DNA of 53,227 bases from Perkinsus olseni (lineage: Eukaryota > Perkinsozoa > Perkinsida > Perkinsidae). The translations under genes and the position numbers were made by a program. Location of the stretch: positions 1 to 53,227 of the forward strand of contig JABANP010000376.1 in the NCBI GenBank assembly GCA_013115135.1. The letters run 5' to 3'. The notes beneath the pieces are model-generated. The model searched no databases. It was not told where the DNA came from and worked only from the letters and a program-made list of their open reading frames with translations. This document shows, one piece after another, positions 43,205 to 53,227 of the stretch. How positions within the stretch are numbered: the stretch's first letter is position 1; every line of letters starts with the position of its first letter.

Positions 43205-46200
43205 ATGGCATCGGTATCAATCATCAGCCGTTTTGCTGATCTCCTCCGGTTCCTGTTCAGCGTCAAGGTCCTCGTGGTAAGATTCACCCCAATACGCACT
43301 CCCGTCATCATTGCTGCCAGGCTGCGTGCATAGTCGTCGTTACGTACTTCGCTCTCTACTATTGGGTCGATCGGGAGAGGAGAAAGAGGGGCAAACAGGG
43401 CGAGATGGTTGAACGGAAGCCCTTGCACGCGAACCAAGAGTGAGTCGGGCTGACCGAGTGACTTCGCCCGAACCTGGTTGGAAGATACGTCGATCCTGAA
43501 GGAGAATCTGGTGAAAGTGGGACGGTAGACAAACCACCGTTGACGAGACCGAGCGCAGGTGAGAAGGCTTCGTAGTCCAGTGGTAACAGCGCCCGTTGGC
43601 TCTGGTGTGATATGTGGTTCGATCCCTTGGGGGCTGGCTTTTGTGTCAGATAAAGGTCTCGACATGTTCGTAAGCGACACGGACGGTGGTGGTTTCTGCA
43701 GCGATGATGAGCCTGACGAGCCGACCAAGGTGAGCGATTCCGTATTGGGCGAGCCGTTCAGTCGCCGAATTTTGCATGGCCCAGACCGGAAAAGCGCCTC
43801 GCAGTAAAGTTTCAAGAGCAGGAGAACTGCCCATGAAAAAACTTCTCATAGTCTTCCAAGGTGAACAGTACCGCCTTCATATTATACTACACCATTTTCA
43901 CCATGCGACCTTAATTGAGATACCTTTTCGAGATACGAACATTCTCATTTTAAAATGAAATTATCGAGGTCAAATTAGAAAAAGAAACCTGAACGTCAGA
44001 TGATTGTGGTTAGTGTGTTAATCTTGAATACGTACTGTCATGTCCTTCCAATCGCGAACCTCTATAATGGTTCTCACGCTTCCGAAAGGGTCTCTGGAGA
44101 TTGAGCCCAGAGGACCGAGTACCGAAGCCGAGCTTCAATGGTGACTGTTCTCAGTTACGCGCGGAGTTCCTGAGGAAATGCTCGGCCTTCTCGATGTTAC
44201 CGTCAAGTACGCTGATGGCGGTACTGAAACATGTACAGTTGGTTTCGTTCAAGAAGGGAGAGAAGCTCTTCGAGGAAGGTCGGGAATCCCGACTCGGGAC
44301 TCATCAGCTTCTCTCAAGGTTCGATCCCCGGGTGCTCCATCTCAGGTACACCACGGGACAGGATACTCATAGTCCACAGTGGAGAGGTGTCCGTTACTAC
44401 ACGGGGGAAGCATTCTTCATACAAGGTAGGCCGAAGTATTGACCTCATAGACTCGACCGAAAAGATCGGTAGTCCCGATTCTTGCACTGCGGGAGGCCCC
44501 TCCCGTATTTCCACCCTCCCGCCTTGTCCTAACTTTGACTGTGACGAGCTCGGTGTGGCATCGAGCGCCAAGTGATCAGTCCATGATGATGATGATCACC
44601 GAGCTGGCCAGGTCCCTGCTGGCTGCGCTGCCGTGGGCCTTATGTTTATGTTACTCTCCTTGGATGATGTTACCACCGTACCACACGTCTCCACTGCTGT
44701 AGCGATAACAGGTGAGTCGTCCGACTCGGTGCCCTGTGGGCTGGGGCACCTCCGATTAGAGGGACTGCCTCGCTCCTCCGACGTTGTAGTGCATCGTTCA
44801 GTGGAGCTCGCCTGTATCTTGCTCGCTTCGACCTTAGATACTGTTACATGCTTGTCGCTTTCCGTGCGTGACATTCGGTTCCTATTGACTGACACTGGGC
44901 ACGCCCGGAGCATGCTCCACCTTTTTCAAATCCTCAACTTGCGCCTACAGCGGATTATTCTCCCAACGCTGACTCGACTATTCGGCCTTACAGATGAGCT
45001 GTACAGGAGGGACTCCAGCGCAGCTCAGCATTTATTCGTAGCAGATGACATGTGCCGGGATCGAACCCGGGACCTTGTGTACTTGTGCAGGTTCCAAAGA
45101 ACGTTCTCGACGCTGGAGATCCAGTCGAGATCGCAACGTATGCCCTGGTGAGTTTCGAGCATCGAAGGAGGCGGCCTTTTATCTCACACTAGCTGCTTCG
45201 ACCGTCGACAATAGCTCATGGTCAACTTCAGATACCAGGCGGAGCGGAGCGTGATGAGTTGCGAGAAGAGGTGCGGGAATATCTTCGGTCGGCGAAGGAA
45301 GCAAACAGGGGCATCAAGTAACCTCTTCTCGACACAGTCACACTCGTCCCTATCATCGTCCCCGTTATTAACAGGCTCGCTACCTTCTCCCAGGGGCGTC
45401 ATCTGCTGTCTGAGGCCTCTAGCTCTGATGACAGCAGCACGACATCATCTTTGGATGCTTTAGAAGGCACGGACGATCCACGGCCGCAGCGCCGACCGAA
45501 CGCGGTCTCGAAGAGTAGGTCTGCCTCGATGCACCACCAGCCTGGTGGCACCAGACTGTTTCAATGCGCCTCCTCCGATAGGTTCCCCCTTGTACGTATT
45601 GGTGAGTGGGGAGGTGTCTATGAGGATGACTCCATCTGATGGGGATACGCGGGAGGTCTACAGGCCACAGCCCGGAGAGATGTTGTGAGCTCAGGGACAT
45701 CAGCGCAGCTGTCTTCGCTCAGCTGTTGCTTCTCAGTGGTGTCCTCTCGTCGACCATGGGCGGGTCTACAGCGAACGAGTGGCAGGCAACAGCGGCGTCC
45801 GAAGTCCGGGCGGTCTCGATTCCGGCAGAATTGGTAGGGCCTGCCGAGCTGCCTGTGGCCGGCTTACTGCAGTTGGTTAAGGTTTCTTATGTGGGGAGTA
45901 TCGCACCTACGTGCATGCTTTCTATGTTTGCCGCTACCGCGGGTCGAACCAACGACCTTCTGCATAGAATCGACGCCAGTATTGAGTGGAGGCCCCTGGA
46001 AGCATCTAAGTGAGCCCACTGCTTTATAGTATGCGATTAGCGCCCAACGAGCACTTTACACCGCATCGCGGCTCGCAATCGTGAGTTGCGCATGGTGTGG
46101 TATTGCTTTTTAGACACCTCTTCGACGCTGGAGATACGCCCCAAGGCTTTTACATCGTACGTATCTCACCGATGCAGCCTCAAGAGGGTCACTGTCTGCA

Positions 46201-49200
46201 ACTCAGGTCCTGTCCGGTCGGTTAGTCTCCGTCGGCCCTCCGAAAGTGTCCGAGCGCTACGGCCGTGAGAGGAAGGTCAGACCGATCGTCCGGACTTACG
46301 TTAGAGGGGACGTCATCGGCGAGCGGGAGTGCTTGGCGAGGGAGAAGTGAGGCTCTACGCTGTCCGCCCAGAAGGTCACTCAACCGAGCTGCAGATACGC
46401 TGAGAACGTGGTGGCGGTACGGGACTCGGAGCTCTGTCGGGTGACTGACATGATGCTCAATTTGATGGGTAGGTCTGTCCGAGGTGCGACCAGCACATGC
46501 TGTGCTATTCAGTCGCTGAGTGCCCTCAAGCTCTGCTAAACTTGGCAGCCTGGACGGCGAGTAGGCAGTCTTCGATTCTCTCGCCTTCGCCGTCGAGCAA
46601 CGGTCGATTGAAGCGGCAGCATCTAGGGGAGGTCGACTTGGGCGTGGGAAGGGCGAAGATCGTGAGGCTGGCTGCAGTCGCGGTCGTGGATCATTACCCA
46701 ACCCTCAGACCTCTACTAGACTTCCCGACTCCCTGACAGCGGCTAACCGGACTCCGACCACCATCTGCGTCATGGGTCTGTCTACTGATGTAAGTGACGC
46801 TGCGCTTTCATCTGGCCACTTTCTCGCCCTCTCTCGGCCGAGCACACCCTGCCTCATAGTGGTTGATAGTCATCGGAATGGACTACTATGGGCGTAGTTC
46901 GGGCGTTTCGAGGAGCTCGTCGTAAAGTTGCTACCACATCGGCATCGAGTCTAACCAAAGCGGCGACGTCGTCGGACTTCGAACTCACACTCACACGGCC
47001 GTAGCAGTCCGCACACCGCTGTCGTGTAATCTTTTCATCATCGACCCATCGAACTAGGCCTACGGTCGAACATTCCTGTGTCTCGGAGGTCCGTAGACGA
47101 GCCTCTCAGGTACCTCTTCACACCGCTTGTATGTCGATCGTTGACGCTTTAAGGATTGTGGGCATCTCGGCGACACATGTTGATCGGAGTTATATGCAAA
47201 GCGGCGAAGACCGCTGCTTTGTGGATACTCGCGACGACGCCATCTCCAGCGGCGACGCCGTTGGCCGACAAGCTCTTGTGGACCTCTTGGTGAGTCCTCT
47301 AAGGAGCCTTGGCTCATTGTCGTCGCTTAGAACCGACATAAGTGATGCTGATAGAAGCCTGATCTCCATGAATACAGCAGGACTGAATGCTACCAGTACA
47401 AGAAACTCGTCTAGGATGCTCTCTTGGCTTTTGTGTCTGCGGAGCCCGCGTCGCTCGTACCTAGAGCGCTTCAGTTTGCGAAATCGTTGTCGTAGTTGTA
47501 GCGCAAAGAAGATACGGAGACTCTCTAGTAAATGACTGCCCTAATCCAACAGCCAGTCTCTTTCGTTCGGTCCCATTAGTATCCCCATCGACCGTTTAGG
47601 CCGCGAATTAACTGTCGGCGTGTAAGTGCTAGGATGATAGGGTGCATCTGAGGAGAAGCTCAGCGAGGATACAGTGGTTTTGGCGTGTTTTGTGAATAGC
47701 ATAGCATAAAGGCGGCGCGTCTAGTGTTCATGGATGAATCTTATCTTGAACCGTGAACTTCTCAGGGCCGAAGATACGCTCAGCGTGCGGTCGCGCTCGG
47801 TGAGCTGGAAGAGAGAGTCGACGTGGTGGTGTACGAAGCTGACCCTTGTGGCGATGGGGCTACTATAAGCGAATGGACTAAACTGTGTGCAAGGCAGGCT
47901 GATACGGTGAAAGGGAGAAGGAGATGTTCTCACGCCCACGACTAATCGACTGGAACCCAGCTTGCTTTTCTCTTCGCGATTTACATATCCATTTTGGAGT
48001 TCACAGCAGTGCCCTGCTGGGGCTCCTCGGAAAAGACGGCTCACCGGTGCCTGTCAAGGTACTGCTCTTGTCTTGGTTTGACGGGGACACCAGTCTGACC
48101 TTCGCGGAGAAAACATGTGTGTCGCCGAACTCAACGACGGAGCTCTTGCTGCTACACAGGGAGAGCAGGTAAAGGCTAGTGGCCCGTTTGGGAGCATCAC
48201 GAGTGCTTCACTCCAGGCGTGAATTCGCCAACACTGCTGCGCCGTATCGAGACATGCTGAAGCCAGGACTACGGAACTACATCAAGCATGCTATTAAGGA
48301 AGCCGGCCTCGACGAACAGCCAGCCACTAGGAAGTTCATGGAGGTGAACTGGTCCAAAGGAACCGAGTCGCGTGGAGCTGTGGCGATCAGGCTCGTCCGT
48401 GGCTGAGCGCTTGTCATCATATACGATCGGGTCCGATGGAACACCGAGATTGGGAGAGAATCGCTAGGTGCGTGGCGGACGGTTTTATGCTACCATTCCG
48501 TGTTCAACCTAAAACCTTGACGAAGTCCTCCTCTCAGGATCCTCAGTGGCCGTGCGGTTGCTCTGATGCTTGGCGGCGGTGGAGCGAGAGGGTGCGCTCA
48601 TTTAGGAGTAAGTGCGATAAGTGCTGAGCTCCTGTCCCGATTTTCCGGATTTTCTTTCGACGCAGAATTCATAGTCTTGGGAGGAGGTAGCTTTCTGTGT
48701 CCAATTATGAACTACAATGGCCTTGACGTTCTTATCGATATCCTGGTCGTCATTCTCGCCTCACATGCCTGCCACCGCAGGTCCTTCGAGCTCTGACAGA
48801 GCACAACGTACCAGTGGACATGATCGCGGGTGTCAGTATGGGTAGCTTCGTTGCTGCTGTTTTCGCTATGACGGGCAGTTACAAGGCCATGATGGAGAGG
48901 GTTGCCCAGGTAGGAAGAATGCCTGCCACCACCGCACACAGACGTGCTTCCTCAGGTCTTCAGAGACTCTTTATCGCTCATGAGTATCCTCACTGACCTC
49001 ACTTTCCCGTCAACAGCCTACTTCAAGGGCCACCTGCTCAACAACGGCCTTCGGCGGGCCTTCGCCCAGGTCCGAGCGGCTCTCAAGAGTGTTGGTGATA
49101 GCGTCCGTTCAGGTTCGCATAGAGGATTTGTGGCTGCCCTTTATTTGCATATCGACCGACATCGTGGGTTTCCGAGAGAGGGTTCACGACTTCGGCACGC

Positions 49201-50169
49201 TTTGGAAGGCCGTGCGCGCCTCGATGAGCTTAGCAGGATTCGTAAGTCAGGAATCTTTCGGCTGCGTGGAGGTTCGTGTTGATCCTCAAGATTCCCCCAA
49301 TGCCGGACGAGAATCATCCAGGCAGTCTGCTAGTCGATGGCGCGTATGTGAACAACTTCCCTGTTGAGCATCTTCGAGCCATGGGCGCCAGTAAGTCTGA
49401 CGGCAACCCATCCGAGCCATAGGACCGTCGGTATGCCAGGTATAGTGATCAGCGTTGACGTCGCGTCGGAGTTCAATCCGATACGATCAGACTACGGTGA
49501 TTGCTTATCGGGAGTCCCAGCGTTGGTAAGCTATCGCCGTGTCGATTCATCTTCAGTCAGCGACCATCCTTTAGGTCCGAGCGGCGTCGTCGTTCGTCGG
49601 CGTTGACCGCTGCCCGCGCCGTAAGGGTAATCGCCCGAGCCCGCCATCCCTAGGGGACATACAGGAGCGTGAGTATTCACCATTGGCTGCATGGCGTCAC
49701 TTCCGGACAGGTTTGATGTACATTTCCGACACAGCGAAGAACGCGACCCGTTCGCGCCAGATTGACCTCGCCCTTCGCCCACCGATCGACCAGTTCGCCT
49801 TACTGGATTTCCACAAGTATGGCAAAGCCGGCCTCGGTAATTTATATAGCAGGCTAGTGCAGATACCAAATGATAGCTGACGTTGGCTACGAATACGCGA
49901 ACCCACTCGTTGAAGTAAGAAGTGGCGCTCAACGGCCGAAGTCCACGCTCGGGCGATTTCAGGATTGGCTGCGAAGTGCGCCCGCTGGACAGGCCGTTGC
50001 TCGCATTGCTAAGCAGAGCAAGGAGCTCGGCGGTCGTCATTACCATGGTCGCGTGCAGAGCGCCAATAAACGTAGGAGACTCCCTAAGGGAAGCACACTC
50101 ACTGTTTTTGGTCAGAACACTCCATCGCCGTCTTGCGCCGTGCCGCAGCTCGACGGGCTCGGTCCATAA
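43205..50169 (+). CDS. Patatin-like phospholipase, NTE/PNPLA6-7 type
   Basis: One long gene of more than 25 exons. The first exons (43205-43276, 43324 on) give a single membrane anchor (VKVLVAACIVVVTYFALYYW) followed by a basic stop-transfer stretch and an acidic linker. Three cyclic-nucleotide-binding domains follow: about 44150-44430 (LRKCSAFSMLPSSTL, GTPRDRILIVHSGEVSV), about 45000-45150 (VPKNVLDAGDPVEIATYAL) and about 46110-46470 (HLFDAGDTPQGFYIVR, VVAVRDSELCRV). The C-terminal patatin domain has the oxyanion loop GGGGARG (about 48573-48593), nucleophile elbow GVSMG (Ser codon 48835-48837) and catalytic Asp in VDGAYVNNFPVEHLR (about 49336). The NTE tail LRPPIDQFALLDFHKYG and DVGYEYANP is also present. 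It should deacylate phosphatidylcholine and lysophospholipids at ER-like membranes. Exons between 46.5 and 48.5 kb are only partly resolved. Confidence 0.92.
43559..43649 (+). other. 91-nt intron carrying a whole decayed tRNA
   Basis: In the PNPLA6/7-type gene. After the GTGAG donor come an A-box/D-arm (TAGTCCAGTGGTAA, 43573-43586) and, 30 nt later, a B-box (GGTTCGATCCC, 43616-43626), then ...TTTTGTGTCAG. Exons join in phase 1 (PSAG to DKGLD), so the intron is well supported. Stems are degenerate. Confidence 0.75.
44279..44345 (+). other. 67-nt intron with sense tRNA T-arm motif
   Basis: Interrupts CNB domain 1 between FEEG and TPRDRILIV (phase 1). Contains CAAGGTTCGATCCCCGGGTG near 44317-44336. 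Confidence 0.75.
45038..45090 (-). other. 53-nt intron with antisense tRNA T-arm
   Basis: Interrupts CNB domain 2, phase 0, before VPKNVLDAGD. On the minus strand it reads GTCCCGGGTTCGATCCCGGC, nearly identical to the sense motif in the FolD intron. Confidence 0.75.
45938..45967 (-). other. Antisense B-box-like motif in a probable intron
   Basis: CGCGGGTCGAACCAACGACC, ending in an AG, lies between the coding blocks ending LLQLVK and starting near 45968. Intron borders are less certain here than in the other cases. Confidence 0.45.
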
Positions 50170-50945
50170 TTCGGAGATACACCCCTTCTGAGGGTGATGA
50201 TGAGCTTTGATCGATGCCATAGTACAGAAACTAGACGATTGTAGAGAAGGGGGACATACCGCTACGAGGATGTTTCCAAGTACCAAAGCGGAGTTAATTG
50301 TTCGTCAGATTAGGCCTTCTTTGGCGGATCTCTCTCAACACTTTGCTGCCCCTCGAAGGATCAATACTTTAGAACAACTTTCTTCTGGCTTAAACTCAGT
50401 GAGGAACCGCGGGTTTCGGTTTCTCGAGCGAACCTCTTCGGGATCTGTGGCATAGAGCTTGCCGGTGTCTGACAAAGACCGTCCGCTGCAGAGATCGCTG
50501 GTCATTTGGCCTATGAAGCCATCTTCTGGCGAGCGTTTTATCTTTGCGATCATTCAGTTCCACGGGGCGATACCGCTGTCAACGCTATTCGCTATACGCT
50601 ATTCGATTTAGTCGTTACTTGGGGTAGATATCGAACTGCGGTCATCCTTGGGAAAAGGCCAGAGCAGGGGCACTCGTCAAGCCAGGGTCGACGACTCACG
50701 TGGTGTGTTGGACTACACGCTCAAGCAAAATGACGTTGCTGTTCTGCTGTGCAGTATACAGTCTGCAGCTCTCCCGGTCTAGTCCGATCGACAAGTCGAG
50801 TTTCCCTTCACGACGCTGATAACCGGTCCTCTCCCCGCCCAAATAAATAGCCCAACTCGATGAACACGACTCCGCAGCTCTCACATCAAAGTCATGCAGC
50901 CAGTTAGATCATGGGTAGCCTGAAGGGGCAAGCGTGGTAACAATC
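50170..50945. other. Intergenic, no supported gene
   Basis: Contains an 82-codon plus-strand ORF (50207-50455) and a 75-codon ORF (50506-50733), neither with recognisable features. Confidence 0.35.
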
Positions 50946-51416
50946 TCAGTCGTCTCCATCTGTGCTAGACGCTCCTCCTTCGTCATCTGAGTCGAATTCC
51001 TCTCTGAGCATCTCGACTTGCCTGCCCTCCACTGGGATGAGAATCTCCTCCGCCCTCAGGATGGTGATGCGCTCGAAGTCCCCATCGGCGAGCCTCAGCT
51101 CTGGGAATTTCTCATGCAACCCTCTGACAAAGTCTTGGTGGCGATCTCCGAAGTCGACGCTCAGGCGAGGGCCATCGCCTCGGATCACACCTTCTAGGCT
51201 TTCGAACGCCGGGCTTCTACTGACCGCTATGTAAACCGCCGGCTCGCCGTTAGTGAATCGAAAGTCGTACGTTACTTCAATGCCGTGTCCGAGGATGCCA
51301 CCGTACATGCTATACATGAGAGAACTCAAGGTTTCCGAATTGTGAAGGATCCCGCCGTAGTTGGGAAAGATCAACGCGCAGGAGAGGAGCCCTTTAAACG
51401 CTCTTGTTAGTGTCAT
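50946..51416 (-). CDS. Lineage-specific protein, single exon
   Basis: 156-codon intronless ORF. A moderately hydrophobic N terminus (AFKGLLSCALIFP) could be a short signal peptide, less clear than in the 17-20-kb genes. The C terminus is very acidic (EEFDSDDEGGASSTDGDD). The middle segment HEKFPELRLADGDFERITI has the same layout as the DGD segments of the 17.7- and 19.6-kb proteins, which suggests a distant family relation; this is inference. No known domain is recognised. Confidence 0.65.
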   Translation of the reverse strand: MTLTRAFKGLLSCALIFPNYGGILHNSETLSSLMYSMYGGILGHGIEVTYDFRFTNGEPAVYIAVSRSPAFESLEGVIRGDGPRLSVDFGDRHQDFVRGLHEKFPELRLADGDFERITILRAEEILIPVEGRQVEMLREEFDSDDEGGASSTDGDD

Positions 51417-52017
51417 GTTGTGTTGGTAGATTGTGAACTACTCGTGGCTGGTGAGGGAAGTGAAGATAAAAACCCTGAGGCCCCAGCGGGGAATTTCGTA
51501 TGGCTCGAAACAGCAACTTGTGGAAGTGTGCTGAGTGCCCGAAGAATGGGTTTTACCTGAGGGGAGTTAGATGCTCCGGTCAGCTTCGTCCATCCGGTGT
51601 GACATCATCTGAGCCAACTGAGCAACTCGGCACTCTGCTCGCACAGCAGCATTGAATCTGAGTAAACGGTTCACTCAGATTCAGTGTTGGTGTGCAGGCG
51701 AAGATTGCTGCATTGTTGGACTTTGCACTCGCACTCACAACTGGAGAAGCGCACGCAGTCTTGGCAAGCGTGATCATAACGTGCCCTGATGACTTCACTG
51801 ACGGGGGCCCAACACGATTAAGCATTCTGAGGTCCACGGCAGTTCTAGCAGACTAGGTGAGTTGCATAGAAGGCGTTCCGGGTCGGCTCGAACCGAACGT
51901 CCTTGGAACCCTACCCAGAGCTGTCAACACAGCGTACCTGATATTCCAGTAGTGGATGATGATAGCATCGAGCTATTTAAGTGAACGAGTTTTTGTCGTT
52001 CTTCTGTGAGCGCAAAC
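51417..52017. other. Intergenic; one small inverted repeat
   Basis: TGAATCTGAGT (51653-51663) and ACTCAGATTCA (51673-51683) form an 11-bp hairpin. No gene is supported. Confidence 0.5.
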
Positions 52018-52460
52018 ACTGCGGGGACTGGGAGAAAGGGACGGTTATGGCACACCTGAACAGGGCATGTGGCACGTGCCTCTGTTGAGGACGACAGGCA
52101 AAGGAGCAACGCCGGCCCGTCTGCCATCGCACCGGAGTGCTGGGCGTGCGAACACGCATGCACCCCAACACTGGACTCGTCCAGCCTGGGAACCCTTGAT
52201 GCCAGGGCTTCCATGGCTCACCCGCAGACTCGGTTTAGGTTGAGGGTGGGAGGGTTGAATTCCACCCGGGAAGGCGGCGGGCAGGTCACGCGGAATGTCG
52301 CAGACCCGCTCACGCCGACGTAGCATAGAGAAACTGAGAAGAGAGGCAGTTGGAAGGTGGTCCACGCGTCTCCGCAGGACCACTCCTCGCGACTGCCGTG
52401 CACAAATTACCACTCCAGAAGTCGGTGAAAGTAACGCAGCTAGAACTAGTATCATCATCG
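52018..52460 (+). repeat. Dispersed repeat B, copy 2 (inverted relative to copy 1)
   Basis: Reverse complement of 2570-3012 with roughly 95% identity by eye. The 84-codon ORF at 52069-52323 corresponds to 2961-2707 on the minus strand, and both copies keep it open. It directly abuts repeat A. Confidence 0.75.
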
Positions 52461-52537
52461 GAAACGACTAGCTTGAGTAGTGCAGGATTGTGTGACTACG
52501 TCCCCTGCCGCGATGGTTTCACCCTCAGTAAAGCCTG
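52457..52537 (+). repeat. Dispersed repeat A, copy 2
   Basis: Same orientation and near identity to 2186-2266, including the codons for RKRLA and a stop (TGA here). Confidence 0.85.
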
Positions 52538-52540
52538 ATT

Positions 52541-53224
52541 TGGAGTTTCACCCGTGTTGTGTAAAACGCTAGTGTAAAACGCATAACGCATAACGCAACG
52601 CGAAATAGACGATTTTAGAGCTCAAAACGCGAAAAACGCGTAGGCGTTAAACATACCGTCATCCATAACGCGTTGACATAACGCGCGAGAGGAGAAACAC
52701 AATTAACAGCACAACAAGAAATTTAGACGATAGAAACTAAGCGGCAGGCCCAATCCCAGTTTGCTGATGATAAAGGAAATCGAAGTTGATTAAAATTCTA
52801 CAAGCGCAAACCATCCTGGGGGGCTTATTCCCAGCTCTGTGCACATGACTTCTAGCTCTCGTGTACAGAATATCGAAGCGTTTCAAAAAGCCGAACGCTC
52901 CCCGAATGAGATGGGACCCCGTAGATCGATCAGGAAAGGTATGTGACGAGTGATTTTTCTTATTCTCTTTTCTGTTGGTTGTGTTCGTGCAGTTAAGTCT
53001 CGTGATGATGAGTGATTCACGCGTTGTGTTGTGTTTTACGCGTTTAACACTTCGCGTAACGCGGTAAACACGTTATGACGCGTTATCGCGTTAGAGTTTT
53101 TCGCGATATTGCGTTTCACGCGTGCGTTATGACGCGAAGTGTTATCTCAACACAACATATCGCGTTTTTCGCGTAAAACACTTCGCGTAAAACAGTTTTT
53201 ACGCGTAAAACAGGTGAAACTCCA
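52541..53224. mobile_element. MITE-like element with terminal inverted repeats
   Basis: Begins TGGAGTTTCACC and ends with its exact reverse complement GGTGAAACTCCA. Both arms are packed with CGCGTTA/TAACGCG and GTAAAAC/GTTTTAC motifs that could pair over much of their length, and the interior has no ORF. Repeat A copy 1 lacks this element at the same point (divergence starts right after AAGCCTG), consistent with insertion next to repeat A. The target-site duplication cannot be read because the window ends three bases after the element. The superfamily is not assigned. Confidence 0.75.
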
Positions 53225-53227
53225 TTG

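Noticed and set aside
52069..52323. Independent gene in repeat B
   Set aside because: Open in both copies, but short, repeat-borne and without a recognisable domain; kept only as part of the repeat description.
1..53227. CRISPR arrays, operons, Shine-Dalgarno sites, rRNA genes
   Set aside because: None seen; the spliced genes show this is eukaryotic nuclear DNA.

Overview
The window is eukaryotic nuclear DNA from a protist with very intron-rich genes. Coding sequence is cut into exons of about 50-370 bp by GT-AG introns, many only 44-90 nt long. Intron density, the gene families present and the short lineage-specific secreted proteins suggest an alveolate of the Perkinsus type. This is inference; no rRNA or other phylogenetic marker was seen. 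I spliced the main genes by hand, requiring GT-AG borders and phase agreement. FolD, uS11m and cysteine synthase close perfectly in frame.

Layout. 1-3.0 kb: retroelement RNase H debris, a small two-exon gene and dispersed repeats A and B, which recur at 52 kb. 3.3-7.2 kb: an ABCD-type (peroxisomal) half ABC transporter whose nucleotide-binding domain has altered catalytic motifs. 8.4-9.4 kb (-): secreted lineage-specific protein. 10.0-13.4 kb: PLP-dependent cysteine synthase. 13.5-16.4 kb: unidentified multi-exon gene(s). 17.7-20.1 kb (-): cluster of small secreted proteins with one frameshifted copy. 20.75-23.37 kb (-): a 5'-truncated non-LTR retrotransposon with an 11-bp target-site duplication and a (GAA)n tail. 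24.9-28.2 kb: class II histone deacetylase. 29.4-30.7 kb: inositol polyphosphate kinase. 31-35 kb: unidentified exons, including a multipass membrane protein. 35.1-37.0 kb: FolD. 37.2-38.2 kb: unidentified gene with one frame break. 38.85-40.23 kb: organellar ribosomal protein uS11. 40.4-41.6 kb: coiled-coil, nucleoporin-like gene. 43.2-50.2 kb: a 7-kb neuropathy-target-esterase/PNPLA6-7-type phospholipase with a membrane anchor, three cyclic-nucleotide-binding domains and a patatin domain. 50.9-51.4 kb (-): lineage-specific protein. 52.5-53.2 kb: a MITE-like element with terminal inverted repeats.

Most interesting signal: many short spliceosomal introns of the cysteine synthase, 15.7-kb gene, FolD, uS11m, nucleoporin-like and PNPLA6/7 genes contain a tRNA-like T-arm/B-box, in sense or antisense orientation. 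At least two intron-like segments also carry an A-box/D-arm, so they look like whole decayed tRNAs bounded by GT and AG. The modelled introns of the ABCD, HDAC and IPK genes do not show this. The pattern fits a tRNA-derived, introner-like family that generated or colonised introns.

The recognised genes are housekeeping genes of unrelated pathways (lipid transport and turnover, cysteine and folate metabolism, chromatin, inositol phosphate signalling, organellar translation). Nothing suggests co-regulation, and most read on the plus strand.
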